Source: CAYQDF01 sp964416175 (GTDB lineage Bacteria; Chloroflexota; Anaerolineae; Anaerolineales; UBA4823). Taken from it: a DNA stretch of 8,353 nucleotides. The DNA lies in NCBI GenBank assembly GCA_964416175.1, contig CAYQDF010000133.1, positions 1 through 8,353 on the forward strand, read 5' to 3'. Both the position numbers and the translations under genes were made by a program. Positions 1 through 6,365 of the stretch are shown here, one piece after another; the first letter of the stretch is position 1; each line of letters opens with the position of its first letter. The notes under the pieces were generated by a model, which saw nothing but the letters and a program-made list of their open reading frames with translations, did no database searches and was not told the origin of the DNA.

Positions 1-1
1 C

Positions 2-382
2 AGCAGCTTCTTTATGAACCGAGCCGAGTCATCGATCGTGTACGGCAATGTGAAAGCGTTCTCCCGGAACACTCTGGCGACCCTTGTGCTGGGTATCCTC
101 TTCCTCTTCGGCGTCGTCGGCGTGGAATGGCAGATCGCTCCCTTTGCGCCTGGAGACAACGCCATGGCCTCTGTGTTTTTCACCATGACTGGTTTCCACG
201 CCTTCCACGTGCTGTCTGGCGTGATCTTCCTGGCTGTCGTCTACCGCAATGGCAAGAAAGGACTGTATTCCGCGGAACGCCATTGGCCGGTGGAAGCAGC
301 AGCGATATACTGGCATTTCGTCGATGTGGTCTGGGTATTCTTCTACCCGGCGCTCTACCTCATGGGTAGACCGGTGGGATAG
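2..382 (+). CDS. coxC: Cytochrome c oxidase subunit III, C-terminal part (5' end outside window)
   Basis: The reading frame is open from the window edge (S-S-F-F before the first ATG at 14), and SSFxM is a normal internal stretch of subunit III, so the gene starts upstream and the ATG at 14 is internal. About 126 residues are present, with three membrane segments. Family hallmarks are TGFHAFHVLSG, where two His are spaced as in subunit III, and the C-terminal YWHFVDVVWVFFYPALYL. Subunit III is an integral membrane part of the aa3-type heme-copper oxidase; it stabilises the catalytic subunit I and carries no redox centre. Its position in front of SCO, SURF1 and heme A synthesis genes marks the end of a cox operon whose subunit I and II genes should lie to the left. 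Seen: the motifs and the open edge. Known: the family role. High confidence. Confidence 0.95.
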   Translation, partial: SSFFMNRAESSIVYGNVKAFSRNTLATLVLGILFLFGVVGVEWQIAPFAPGDNAMASVFFTMTGFHAFHVLSGVIFLAVVYRNGKKGLYSAERHWPVEAAAIYWHFVDVVWVFFYPALYLMGRPVG

Positions 383-418
383 AGACCAGTAATGCACCTG
401 GCGAAACGGCCGACTTCT

Positions 419-434
419 CCGGCGATCCCGCCGG
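419..434 (+). other. Small intercistronic hairpin between coxC and SCO
   Basis: CCGGCG and CGCCGG form a perfect 6-bp stem around a 4-nt loop in the 76-bp gap between the two genes. There is no T-run, so it is not a classical terminator. It could stabilise or process the polycistronic message. This is inference from the sequence only. Confidence 0.3.
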
Positions 435-458
435 GCGGTAGGCCAGGCGAGTGTTGAT

Positions 459-1064
459 ATGCGTCTGCGTTATCTCCTTCTTTTTTCTATCGGGGTGATG
501 CTTGTCGTCGGCAGTATGGCAGCCTTCGCACTCACCCGGCCGCACAGATTTGGTGGATCCCTTATCGATCCGCCGGTTGCAGCGCCGAAGATTGAGCTTT
601 TAGAGGCTGGCGGGGGAAGGTTCCGGTTGGAAGATCAATCCGGAATGGCTGTCATATTGTTTTTTGGGTACACCAGCTGCCCGGATGTCTGCCCGGCGAC
701 CCTGGCTGATTTTAAAACCATCAAAACCCGGCTGGGAACTTGGGCGGATCGGGTGAAATTCGTCTTTATCACTGTTGATCCGGAACGGGATACTCCCGAA
801 CGGGTCCGCAGTTATCTCTCAAATTTCGATGCGGAATTCATCGGGCTCACAGGCTCACGGGGGGAACTTGAGCCGGTCTGGAAAGCATACGGGGTCTACC
901 AGGAGCAGATCGATTCGGGAAGCTCGGCTGGCTATCTGGTCGATCACAGCTCCAGGATCTACGCGATCGACCCGCGCGGGAATTTGCGAGTCACCTATCT
1001 TTTTGGGACTGACCAGGAAGCCATTGCCAATGACATCCTGTTCCTCTTGGAAGACCAGAGATGA
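459..1064 (+). CDS. sco1: SCO1/SenC family copper chaperone for cytochrome oxidase
   Basis: This 201-residue protein has an N-terminal membrane anchor (about residues 4-26, after MRLR) followed by a thioredoxin-fold domain. The copper-binding CxxxC is C74-P-D-V-C78 within GYTSCPDVCPATL, and the third ligand is H163 in VDHSSRIYAIDPRG. FVFITVDPERDTP (about 102-114) is the other family signature. Length and layout are normal for bacterial SCO proteins. They act on the outer face of the membrane, where they reduce the subunit II cysteines and/or hand copper to the CuA site. The ATG at 459 is preceded only by a weak AGGCGA-like element; this start places the anchor correctly. It lies 76 bp after coxC and 6 bp before the next gene, so it is probably co-transcribed. 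All ligand residues are present. Confidence 0.95.
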   Translation: MRLRYLLLFSIGVMLVVGSMAAFALTRPHRFGGSLIDPPVAAPKIELLEAGGGRFRLEDQSGMAVILFFGYTSCPDVCPATLADFKTIKTRLGTWADRVKFVFITVDPERDTPERVRSYLSNFDAEFIGLTGSRGELEPVWKAYGVYQEQIDSGSSAGYLVDHSSRIYAIDPRGNLRVTYLFGTDQEAIANDILFLLEDQR

Positions 1065-1070
1065 GCTGGC

Positions 1071-1625
1071 ATGGATAGCCGGACCGCGATCCGCCTCGGC
1101 CTGCGCCGATTGGCAGTTTTGTTTCTGATATCCCTGGCCGTGGTTTGGATTGGGAGCGAGCTGGCGTTCATCGTCCAGAAAGACCCTTCCGACCGGGCGC
1201 CAAAGCAGGTGGAGCTGGTGATTCCCCCGGGCACCGCTGCCAGGATTGCTGCCGGAGAAATCGTGACCGGAATCCCTGAAGAGATGATTTTCGTCCTGGG
1301 AGATACCCTGGTGGTCAAGAACGAAGATGACGTCGACCACCAGCTCGGGCCTCTGTGGATCCCCTCCAGGGCGAGCGCAAGTCTCTTGATGGAAGTCCCG
1401 GAGAGACTGGCATACACCTGCTCTTTTCAACCCAGCCAGTACTTTGGCCTGGTCGTCAAGCAGCCTACTACCTGGATCACCCGGCTGATCGCCATCGGAC
1501 TGGCTGTCCCGGCGACGACTGCCGTCCTGTTCCTCTACAGCCTCGTGATTCGCCCCATTCAACCCAAACAGGCAGCCGGGGGAGAGGGGCCTGCACAGGC
1601 AGATCAACACCTCGAAAATACATGA
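1071..1625 (+). CDS. Two-helix membrane protein with cupredoxin-like outer domain
   Basis: This 184-residue protein has a basic N-terminus, a first membrane helix (about 12-34), an extracytoplasmic beta-rich domain (about 45-131), a second helix (about 134-161) and a short hydrophilic tail. The middle region resembles a blue-copper fold: GDTLVVKNEDDVDHQLG (77-93) matches the first-His loop (H90), and AYTCSFQPSQYFGLVV (114-129) matches the Cys loop (C117). In plastocyanin-type sites the pattern is C-x2-H-x4-M; here the His position is Gln120 and the Met position is Phe125, so a normal type 1 copper site is not expected. The place between SCO and SURF1, with a 6-bp gap on one side and a 4-bp overlap on the other, suggests a role in oxidase copper handling or assembly. 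I do not recognise a named family. The cupredoxin call is moderate and the function is inferred from context. Confidence 0.7.
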   Translation: MDSRTAIRLGLRRLAVLFLISLAVVWIGSELAFIVQKDPSDRAPKQVELVIPPGTAARIAAGEIVTGIPEEMIFVLGDTLVVKNEDDVDHQLGPLWIPSRASASLLMEVPERLAYTCSFQPSQYFGLVVKQPTTWITRLIAIGLAVPATTAVLFLYSLVIRPIQPKQAAGGEGPAQADQHLENT

Positions 1626-2464
1626 AGTTTACAGTCCTCTTCGACAGACATTGGATAAAGACGACCATCCTGGTGATCGCTGCGATCACTGTCATGGTGC
1701 GCTTGGGTATCTGGCAGCTCGACCGTTTGGAACAGAGGCGAGCTTTCAATGCCCGGGTCGAAGCTCAGTTAGCCCAACCAGACCTGGAATTATCCGGCGA
1801 CAGCGCGTCTGTGGACCTGGAGAATATGGAGTACCGCTCCGTGGTCGTGAAAGGGAGCTATGACCACGATTACCAGGTTGTCCTGAGAAACCAGATCTGG
1901 GAGAGCCAGCTCGGCGTTCACTTGTTAACACCCCTTCTCATCGAGGGCAGCCACCTGGCGGTATTGGTAGACCGGGGTTGGGTCCCCTTTGAAGATTACA
2001 CCGAAGGCAAACTGGCCCAATTCGACGAATCCGGGAAGATCGAGGTGCGGGGGATGATCCGCCGCCCACAGACTATCGCGGAGATCGGAGGACGCACCGA
2101 TCAGGTACCCGGTCCTGGAGAGGACCCACTTCTCGCGTGGAATCTGGTCAATGTTGTGGGGATCGCTTCCCAAACTCCTTACCCTTTCCTCCCTGTCTAT
2201 ATCCAGCAGGCGCCTGATCCCGGGTGGACCGGCCTGCCGCACCGATCTCTCCCGGTACTGGACCTCACGGAAGGTCCACATCTGGGTTACGCCTTCCAGT
2301 GGTTCCTGTTCAGTCTGATCCTGGCGATTGGATACCCTCTGTATATTTGCAGGGAAGAACTTGCATACCGGCAGGCTGCTAAGGTGAGCACACGTCGGCT
2401 GATTACGGAAGATCCAAAGTCGATGAACTCTCAAGATAAACCCAACCACGGACCTGCGGCATGA
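1622..2464 (+). CDS. surf1: SURF1 family cytochrome oxidase assembly factor
   Basis: The protein has 280 residues if it starts at the ATG at 1622, which overlaps the preceding stop as ATGA. The frame stays open further upstream, but that part overlaps the previous gene and gives no SURF1-like sequence. SURF1 hallmarks are an N-terminal helix (about 13-31) running into LGIWQLDRL (28-36), VDRGWVP (116-122) in the central outer domain, and a C-terminal helix starting at HLGYAFQWFLF (220-230). SURF1 is a two-helix membrane protein that helps insert or retain heme A in oxidase subunit I (family knowledge). It directly precedes and overlaps the heme A synthesis gene, which fits that job. The C-terminal 30 residues are hydrophilic and probably disordered. 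No anomalies. Confidence 0.93.
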   Translation: MKFTVLFDRHWIKTTILVIAAITVMVRLGIWQLDRLEQRRAFNARVEAQLAQPDLELSGDSASVDLENMEYRSVVVKGSYDHDYQVVLRNQIWESQLGVHLLTPLLIEGSHLAVLVDRGWVPFEDYTEGKLAQFDESGKIEVRGMIRRPQTIAEIGGRTDQVPGPGEDPLLAWNLVNVVGIASQTPYPFLPVYIQQAPDPGWTGLPHRSLPVLDLTEGPHLGYAFQWFLFSLILAIGYPLYICREELAYRQAAKVSTRRLITEDPKSMNSQDKPNHGPAA

Positions 2465-4296
2465 TGAAACGTCTCACTTTCTCTGCCACTCAAGAAGATC
2501 CTGGGTACCTTTACCTGCTGTACACGACTGCCGCGCTCGTATTTGCCTTGATTGTCTTCGGCATCATCTTGCGTGTGAGCGGAGAAGGATCAGCCTGTTC
2601 GGACTGGTCTGCCTGTCGATGGGTCTGGACGCTCTCTCAAGACCGCCAGGGCCTCCTGCCTTTGGCTCATCGAGTTCTTGCAGGGCTGGCAGGTTTAAGC
2701 ATTGTGGCAGTCACGCTTTACACCTGGGTCTACTATCGGGAGATTCGCTGGCTGAAATTACCGCTCACCCTCTCTCTGGTCACCGCTGCCATTCAGGCGG
2801 TAACAGGAAGATGGGTCGTTGGTTCCGGAGGCGCCATTCCGGCAGCCATCCACTTCTTCCTGGCACTGGTCTCGCTGGCGCTGATTTTGATCCCCCTCGT
2901 GATTGCTCAGACCAGGTACCCTATGATCTCCGGGTCGGCCCGGTTTACTTTCCGATTCTCTCTTCAATCTTCGTTCACAATCCTGGCTGTCTGGACGATG
3001 GCGGCGATCCTGGCGATGCTGGTCCTGGGTATCGGGGTTTCCGCAAGCGGGGCGCGTTCGGCCTGCGCGGGGTGGCCGCTCTGCGACGGGTCCAGCCTTC
3101 CTTCCGATCCGCGAGGCTGGTTGAACCTTTCTCACCGGGGGATGTCGTTGATCGGCGGGATCCTGATGGTCCTCCTGCTTGTGAAAACGTGGCGGACTCA
3201 GAGGCATAATCCGGCAGTACTCGTTGCGGCGACTACGGCAGCGGTTTTGCTGGCTGCACAGGCCCTGATGGGCATCGTCGAAGCAAGGGAACAGTACCCG
3301 AATACATTGCTCGGACTACACTCCGGCACGGCAATCGCAGTCTGGAGCGCCATGACCGTGCTGGTCACCCTTGTCGGTTCCGGGAGCGGAGCTGCCAGCA
3401 ACTCAGAAGATTCTCGGTTCGAACGCCCGCGGCGAATCGCCGGGATGCTCCGCGATTATCTCGTGTTGACCAAACCGGTCGTGGTGGCGCTGCTGCTCGT
3501 GACCACTTTTGCCGGGATGGTGGTTGGGGCGCAGTCCTGGCCTTCATTCTCCAGCGCTTTCTGGACGCTGCTCGCTGGATTTCTCGCCGCCGGGGGTTCC
3601 GGAGCGATCAACCAGTATATCGACCGGTACGATGATGTCAAGATGCAGCGCACGGAGAAACGACCGATCCCATCCGGAAGACTGTCTCCAGCAGAGGGGC
3701 TGGCTTTTGGTGTGGCAGCCACGATCGCCGCATTTTACCTGATGGTGGCGATGGTCAATTTCCTGGCAGGCGTGCTCACCCTCGCCGGGGCGATATACTA
3801 TGTCTTGATCTACAGCATTCTGCTCAAGAAAACTACCGTCCAGAACATCGTCATCGGGGGCGGGGCAGGCGCCATTCCCCCGCTCGTCGGATGGGCAGCT
3901 GCGACCGGCAGTCTGAATATCCCTTCCCTGTTCCTGTTCGCAGTCGTCTTCATGTGGACGCCGCCGCACTTCTGGGCTTTAGCCCTGGTCCGCAGGGTGG
4001 ACTATGCACGGGCTGGCGTCCCCATGCTGCCGGTGGTGCGGGGGGAAAAAGAGACTCGCTGGCAGATCTTCCTTTACACCCTGGAGCTGGTGGCATTGAC
4101 CCTGGTCCTGCCGGTGTTCGGACTGGGCGGCGGGATATACCTGGTTTCGGCAGCTTTCCTGGGCGTCTATTTGATCCTGGCTGCGTGGCGCGTCTGGCGC
4201 GGGACGGGGAATAAAGTCGCGTGGAGGATGTACAGGCATTCTTCCATGTACCTGGCCTTTCTGTTCCTCGCGTTGATGGTCGATGCGTTGATCTAG
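2461..4296 (+). CDS. ctaA-ctaB: Fused heme A synthase (CtaA) - protoheme IX farnesyltransferase (CtaB)
   Basis: One 611-residue polytopic membrane protein contains two enzymes. Residues about 15-305 are CtaA/COX15. The four heme-ligand His are in place (H70 in LAHRV, H131 in AIHFF, H225 in LSHRG, H287 in GLHSG), and both extracellular Cys pairs are present (C46/C52 and C202/C208). Residues about 330-611 are CtaB/COX10, a UbiA-type prenyltransferase, with NQYIDRYDDVKMQRTEKRP (384-402), the second conserved loop YSILLKKTTVQNIVIGG (451-467), WTPPHFWALAL and AGVPMLPVV. A polar linker (about 306-328) joins them. CtaB farnesylates heme B to heme O, and CtaA oxidises heme O to heme A. Each half has normal length, and no stop or frameshift separates them. 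The start overlaps the SURF1 stop (ATGA); a second ATG follows directly, and the Shine-Dalgarno is weak, which fits translational coupling. Confidence 0.96.
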   Translation: MMKRLTFSATQEDPGYLYLLYTTAALVFALIVFGIILRVSGEGSACSDWSACRWVWTLSQDRQGLLPLAHRVLAGLAGLSIVAVTLYTWVYYREIRWLKLPLTLSLVTAAIQAVTGRWVVGSGGAIPAAIHFFLALVSLALILIPLVIAQTRYPMISGSARFTFRFSLQSSFTILAVWTMAAILAMLVLGIGVSASGARSACAGWPLCDGSSLPSDPRGWLNLSHRGMSLIGGILMVLLLVKTWRTQRHNPAVLVAATTAAVLLAAQALMGIVEAREQYPNTLLGLHSGTAIAVWSAMTVLVTLVGSGSGAASNSEDSRFERPRRIAGMLRDYLVLTKPVVVALLLVTTFAGMVVGAQSWPSFSSAFWTLLAGFLAAGGSGAINQYIDRYDDVKMQRTEKRPIPSGRLSPAEGLAFGVAATIAAFYLMVAMVNFLAGVLTLAGAIYYVLIYSILLKKTTVQNIVIGGGAGAIPPLVGWAAATGSLNIPSLFLFAVVFMWTPPHFWALALVRRVDYARAGVPMLPVVRGEKETRWQIFLYTLELVALTLVLPVFGLGGGIYLVSAAFLGVYLILAAWRVWRGTGNKVAWRMYRHSSMYLAFLFLALMVDALI

Positions 4297-4306
4297 ATCT
4301 CGATCC

Positions 4307-4324
4307 GATCAGGGCTCCCTGATC
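4307..4324. terminator. Palindromic hairpin between convergent ctaA-ctaB and PCuAC genes
   Basis: GATCAGGG and CCCTGATC form a perfect 8-bp inverted repeat around CT, so a 7-bp stem with a 4-nt loop is realistic. It sits 10 bp after the + strand stop and includes the last codon of the - strand gene. It is symmetric and could act for both converging transcripts, but neither side has a T-run, so a terminator role is only likely from position. Confidence 0.4.
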
Positions 4325-4755
4325 GCCACCATGACAGAAATTTCTCCAGCATTTTCAAAAGTCAGCTGGAGCGGTATTTGATCTCCTGCTTTCAGTTCTT
4401 TTTGAATCCCGATCAGCATCACGTGAAGGCCCCCGGGTTCGAACGCCACCGTACCGCCTGCGGGGATGGAAACGTGCGGCTGGTGCTCCATCGTCATCGT
4501 CCCCGATGAATCCATCCTGCTCTGATGGATTTCAACCTGGGCAGAGATCTCCGTAGCGGCGCCGATCAGCACGTCTTCCTGATCACTCTGGTTCACGATG
4601 CGGAAGTAGATCGCTCCATTACTGTTTTCCTGGGCGGGATAAGCCCAGGCTTCCTGGACGGTGAGAGACTTTTCTCCGCGACAGGCAGCTGAAAGCAGCG
4701 CCAGCAGCATCAAGAAAATTGTGACAGGAATGATCTTGTCCCTGCGATGAGGCAT
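4309..4755 (-). CDS. PCuAC-type periplasmic copper(I) chaperone lipoprotein
   Basis: This 148-residue protein has a lipoprotein-type signal (basic MPHRRDK, then a hydrophobic stretch, then LLSAAC with C25 as probable lipidated Cys). The rest is one cupredoxin-like PCuAC (DUF461) domain. The copper motif H-(M)-x10-M-x21-H-x-M is met by H77, M89, H111 and M113; the optional Met after the first His is Gln78. Family members bind Cu(I) outside the membrane and feed copper to SCO or directly to the CuA site of cytochrome oxidase. The gene converges on the cox assembly operon, which fits that role. Start: AAGGAG lies 5 nt before the ATG (4761-4766 on the + strand), a strong ribosome binding site. 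The signal for lipidation is plausible rather than perfect. Confidence 0.93.
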   Translation of the reverse strand: MPHRRDKIIPVTIFLMLLALLSAACRGEKSLTVQEAWAYPAQENSNGAIYFRIVNQSDQEDVLIGAATEISAQVEIHQSRMDSSGTMTMEHQPHVSIPAGGTVAFEPGGLHVMLIGIQKELKAGDQIPLQLTFENAGEISVMVAIREP

Positions 4756-4775
4756 GTAGGCTCCTTGTTCAGATC

Positions 4776-4980
4776 TTATTGAAAAACCTTAACGAGCGTA
4801 CCCCAACCCGGCTTGTACCAACCTGAATATTCTATCACCGGGGTCGTCCACCGATACAGCCATCTGGCATCATCATTGCGCATGTTTCCGTTTCTCGTCC
4901 GGCAGCAGGTGGGGAGACAGCGGTGTGACTTCCTCTCTTGGAATCGGACGCATATGTGCGGCCGGGATGCAGTAGCGGAT
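4776..4980 (-). pseudogene. Frameshifted, internally deleted remnant of a second L,D-transpeptidase gene
   Basis: Directly behind the stop of the intact L,D-transpeptidase, the - strand encodes two pieces of a diverged paralogue in different frames. Piece one, from about 4974 downward, reads YCIPAAHMRPIPREEV..., which aligns with YWVPATHIRPIPDEEL in the intact gene (residues 177-192). It runs to DEKRKHAQ and a stop. Piece two, ending at the TAA at 4776-4778, reads NMRNDDARWLYRWTTP and ends GTLVKVFQ, matching NMKNADAKWLFRWTTP and the C-terminus GTRVHVF. The region between (about 111 residues of the intact copy, including the catalytic HGT...SHGC part) is missing, and the junction is out of frame. 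The fragment therefore cannot be active. The divergence suggests an old tandem duplication rather than a recent one. The identification rests on direct comparison within the window. Confidence 0.82.
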
Positions 4981-4990
4981 GCGCAGCCGA

Positions 4991-6046
4991 TCAGAACACG
5001 TGCACCCGGGTCCCGAATCCATTCTGCTCGATTACCGGAGGATAATTCTGCGGAGTGGTCCAGCGGAAGAGCCACTTGGCGTCTGCGTTCTTCATGTTGA
5101 CGCAGCCATGGCTCATGGGATATCCGAAATTGTTGTGCCAGTACGTGCCGTGCAGGGCATACCCGGTCTGGAGCTCGTGGAAGAACATCGTCCATGGCAC
5201 ACCGACGAGTTCGTACGCATCCAGGTCTAAATCGCCCTTCATCAGCCGGCCATCTCCCATGTGTTTGGAGGGCATCTTTGAATAAATGTTGAAACTTCCC
5301 TTTGGCGTCTCGGAAGGGATGCCGTTCTCCGCTGCGACCCGGCTTGGGACGCCAGAGGAGATGCGGGTTTCCAGGACCAGGCGACCCTGCTCAAAAGCCA
5401 TCAACTTCTGGTTAGTCAGATCGATTTCTATCCGCTTCTCGCCAAGCGGGACCTCCGGAGAGATGGGGGACAATTCCTCATCCGGGATTGGCCGGATGTG
5501 GGTCGCCGGGACCCAGTAATCCCAGGGCTGTAATTCGTCGGTAATGCGGTACCAGGCTTCGCGGTCCGGGCCTTCGTCCAGGCCCGTGATCCAATGCGTG
5601 GTCTCGTAATACAACCGGTACTCGAGCTGCCAGCCATCGAACTGGTTGTAAGTATAGGATTGGGTGAAAGGGACAGTCACCTCGCCGAGCTGGCCTTCCT
5701 CTTTCACCCGCTCGAGCGGGACCTGGTAGTGAATTTTCACCGGCTGCAGGTAGGTGCTGTGGATGTATCCGCCCCAGACCCGGTACCACAGCCTGTTGTA
5801 GAACTGAGGCGCATCGGGAGGTTCCAGGTCGTAATAGATTTGTATGATCTGGTCACGGAAGCGCTTCCCGACGATCACCGCACCATCGCGTGGTTCGGCG
5901 CGCACATCGATCTCGTGGATCGTAACCCGGGCGATGTTGCCGTAATCCTGGTCACTTTCCCGGGGAAAATAGGGGTTGAACGCGACCGATCCCAAAGCCA
6001 GCCCGCCCAATTTAAGAAAGTCGCGTCGGGTTAATTGTCTGCGCAT
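4991..6046 (-). CDS. Tat-exported L,D-transpeptidase (YkuD domain) with SH3-like domains
   Basis: The protein has 351 residues from the ATG at 6046. It opens with a twin-arginine signal, TRRDFLKLGGLALGS (6-20), which decides the start over the much longer open frame upstream. Residues about 38-104 look like one bacterial SH3-like domain (VRAEP...GGYIHSTYLQPV) and 115-188 like a second (WYRITDELQPWDYWVPATHIRPIP). Residues about 204-351 form the YkuD catalytic domain: IEIDLTNQKLMAFEQG, then H299-G-T and S312-H-G-C315-V-N, with C315 the catalytic cysteine. Such enzymes make 3-3 peptidoglycan cross-links or attach proteins to the wall, outside the membrane. A promoter-like TTGATC-17-TACAAT ends 9 bp before the ATG, implying a nearly leaderless message. 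A broken paralogue follows it. Confidence 0.93.
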   Translation of the reverse strand: MRRQLTRRDFLKLGGLALGSVAFNPYFPRESDQDYGNIARVTIHEIDVRAEPRDGAVIVGKRFRDQIIQIYYDLEPPDAPQFYNRLWYRVWGGYIHSTYLQPVKIHYQVPLERVKEEGQLGEVTVPFTQSYTYNQFDGWQLEYRLYYETTHWITGLDEGPDREAWYRITDELQPWDYWVPATHIRPIPDEELSPISPEVPLGEKRIEIDLTNQKLMAFEQGRLVLETRISSGVPSRVAAENGIPSETPKGSFNIYSKMPSKHMGDGRLMKGDLDLDAYELVGVPWTMFFHELQTGYALHGTYWHNNFGYPMSHGCVNMKNADAKWLFRWTTPQNYPPVIEQNGFGTRVHVF

Positions 6047-6055
6047 ACCTCGGGG

Positions 6056-6084
6056 ATTGTAACTGAGCCTGAGAGCGAGATCAA
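6056..6084 (-). promoter_or_regulatory. Probable sigma-70-type promoter of the L,D-transpeptidase
   Basis: On the - strand, TTGATC (6084-6079) is followed by exactly 17 bp and TACAAT (6061-6056), matching the consensus at 4/6 and 5/6. Transcription would start near 6049, leaving a leader of only about 2-3 nt before the ATG at 6046. No good Shine-Dalgarno is present, which agrees with near-leaderless translation. Confidence 0.5.
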
Positions 6085-6169
6085 GCTCGAGGAGTTGCTG
6101 TAAAATGAACGTTCGGTTAGAAATTTGCGGCTGCCAGAGGATTCCCTTCTTGAATATATAATTTCTTTG

Positions 6170-6198
6170 TTGGAAACTGTAACATAAACAGGGACAAT
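6170..6198 (+). promoter_or_regulatory. Possible promoter for the + strand small RNA
   Basis: TTGGAA (6170-6175), a 17-bp spacer and GACAAT (6193-6198) match the sigma-70 consensus 4/6 each. The predicted start, near 6205, lies 8 nt before the repeated 17-nt motif and about 70 nt before the end of the T-run. The match is weak alone; the terminator downstream raises its plausibility. Confidence 0.3.
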
Positions 6199-6212
6199 TC
6201 GTTATTAATGTT

Positions 6213-6229
6213 GACGCTGTGCGAGTGTC
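6213..6229 (+). repeat. 17-nt hairpin-forming repeat, copy 1
   Basis: GACGCTGTGCGAGTGTC, identical to the copy at 6349-6365. It is preceded by GTT here and by GTTC at copy 2. It forms a 6-bp stem with a 5-nt loop and abuts the terminator stem that starts at 6230. Confidence 0.8.
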
Positions 6230-6275
6230 CGAGAGGTGGGCAACCGGGATGGGCTTGCCCACCTCTCGTTTTTTT
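6230..6275 (+). terminator. Strong rho-independent terminator, + direction
   Basis: CGAGAGGTGGGCAA (6230-6243) pairs perfectly over 14 bp with TTGCCCACCTCTCG (6255-6268) around an 11-nt loop, and seven T residues follow (6269-6275). The - strand side has no T-run after the stem, so it works in the + direction. No + strand protein gene precedes it closely. Confidence 0.85.
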
Positions 6276-6288
6276 CCCCAACAGGTCC

Positions 6289-6303
6289 GTTAGCCGCGCT
6301 AAC
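6289..6303. repeat. Short perfect inverted repeat
   Basis: GTTAGC and GCTAAC form a 6-bp stem around CGC, 14 bp after the T-run of the terminator. No role can be assigned; it adds to the unusual density of hairpins in this gap. Confidence 0.3.
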
Positions 6304-6320
6304 AAAGGCGTAAGTGAAAA

Positions 6321-6351
6321 GTCGAACGATCCGTGTTAAACTCCGTTCGAC
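6321..6351. repeat. Perfect 8-bp inverted repeat in front of motif copy 2
   Basis: GTCGAACG (6321-6328) and CGTTCGAC (6344-6351) are exact reverse complements separated by 15 bp. The right arm overlaps the first three bases of the second 17-nt motif, so in RNA the two stems would exclude each other. In DNA it could be an operator overlapping a weak promoter (GTGAAA 6314-6319, 17 bp, TAAACT 6337-6342). Both readings are inference. Confidence 0.4.
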
Positions 6352-6365
6352 GCTGTGCGAGTGTC
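6349..6365 (+). repeat. 17-nt hairpin-forming repeat, copy 2
   Basis: Exact duplicate of 6213-6229, 136 bp downstream in the same orientation. Sequence beyond it differs from copy 1, but both copies are followed by a long stem-loop. Confidence 0.8.

Larger units (their letters stand above)
6205..6275 (+). ncRNA. Candidate small RNA: 17-nt hairpin plus terminator hairpin
   Basis: No protein gene on the + strand lies between the ctaA-ctaB stop at 4296 and this point, yet a near-perfect intrinsic terminator is oriented in the + direction. The stretch just before it, GACGCTGTGCGAGTGTC (6213-6229), can fold into its own stem (GACGCU with AGUGUC, one G-U pair, loop GUGCG) and recurs exactly at 6349-6365. 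A promoter-like element ends at 6198. Together these predict a transcript of about 70 nt made of two adjacent stem-loops. The 5' end is inferred. The target and function are unknown, and I do not recognise a known RNA family. Confidence 0.45.

Noticed and set aside
392..457. A 21-residue frame between coxC and SCO
   Set aside because: It is Pro/Gly/Arg-rich with no membrane helix expected for a small oxidase subunit and only a GAGA-like site in front; its composition comes from the local hairpin. Probably chance.
4776..5195. A 139-codon - strand frame that could be read as a separate gene
   Set aside because: Its first half is an out-of-frame shadow of the intact L,D-transpeptidase; only the last ~37 residues are meaningful and they are the paralogue remnant.
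6047..6262. Longer N-terminus for the L,D-transpeptidase (start at 6262)
   Set aside because: The extra 72 residues would bury the twin-arginine signal, lack signal or domain features, and cover the promoter and the terminator stem.
6208..6339. A 43-codon open frame (MLTLCECPRG...) on the + strand running through motif copy 1 and the terminator
   Set aside because: It has no ribosome binding site, passes through a perfect terminator stem, and its sequence is explained by RNA structure. The motif in copy 2 is not in an equivalent frame.
6213..6365. CRISPR array
   Set aside because: There are only two copies of a 17-nt repeat, spaced 136 bp apart with non-spacer-like structured sequence between, and no cas genes.
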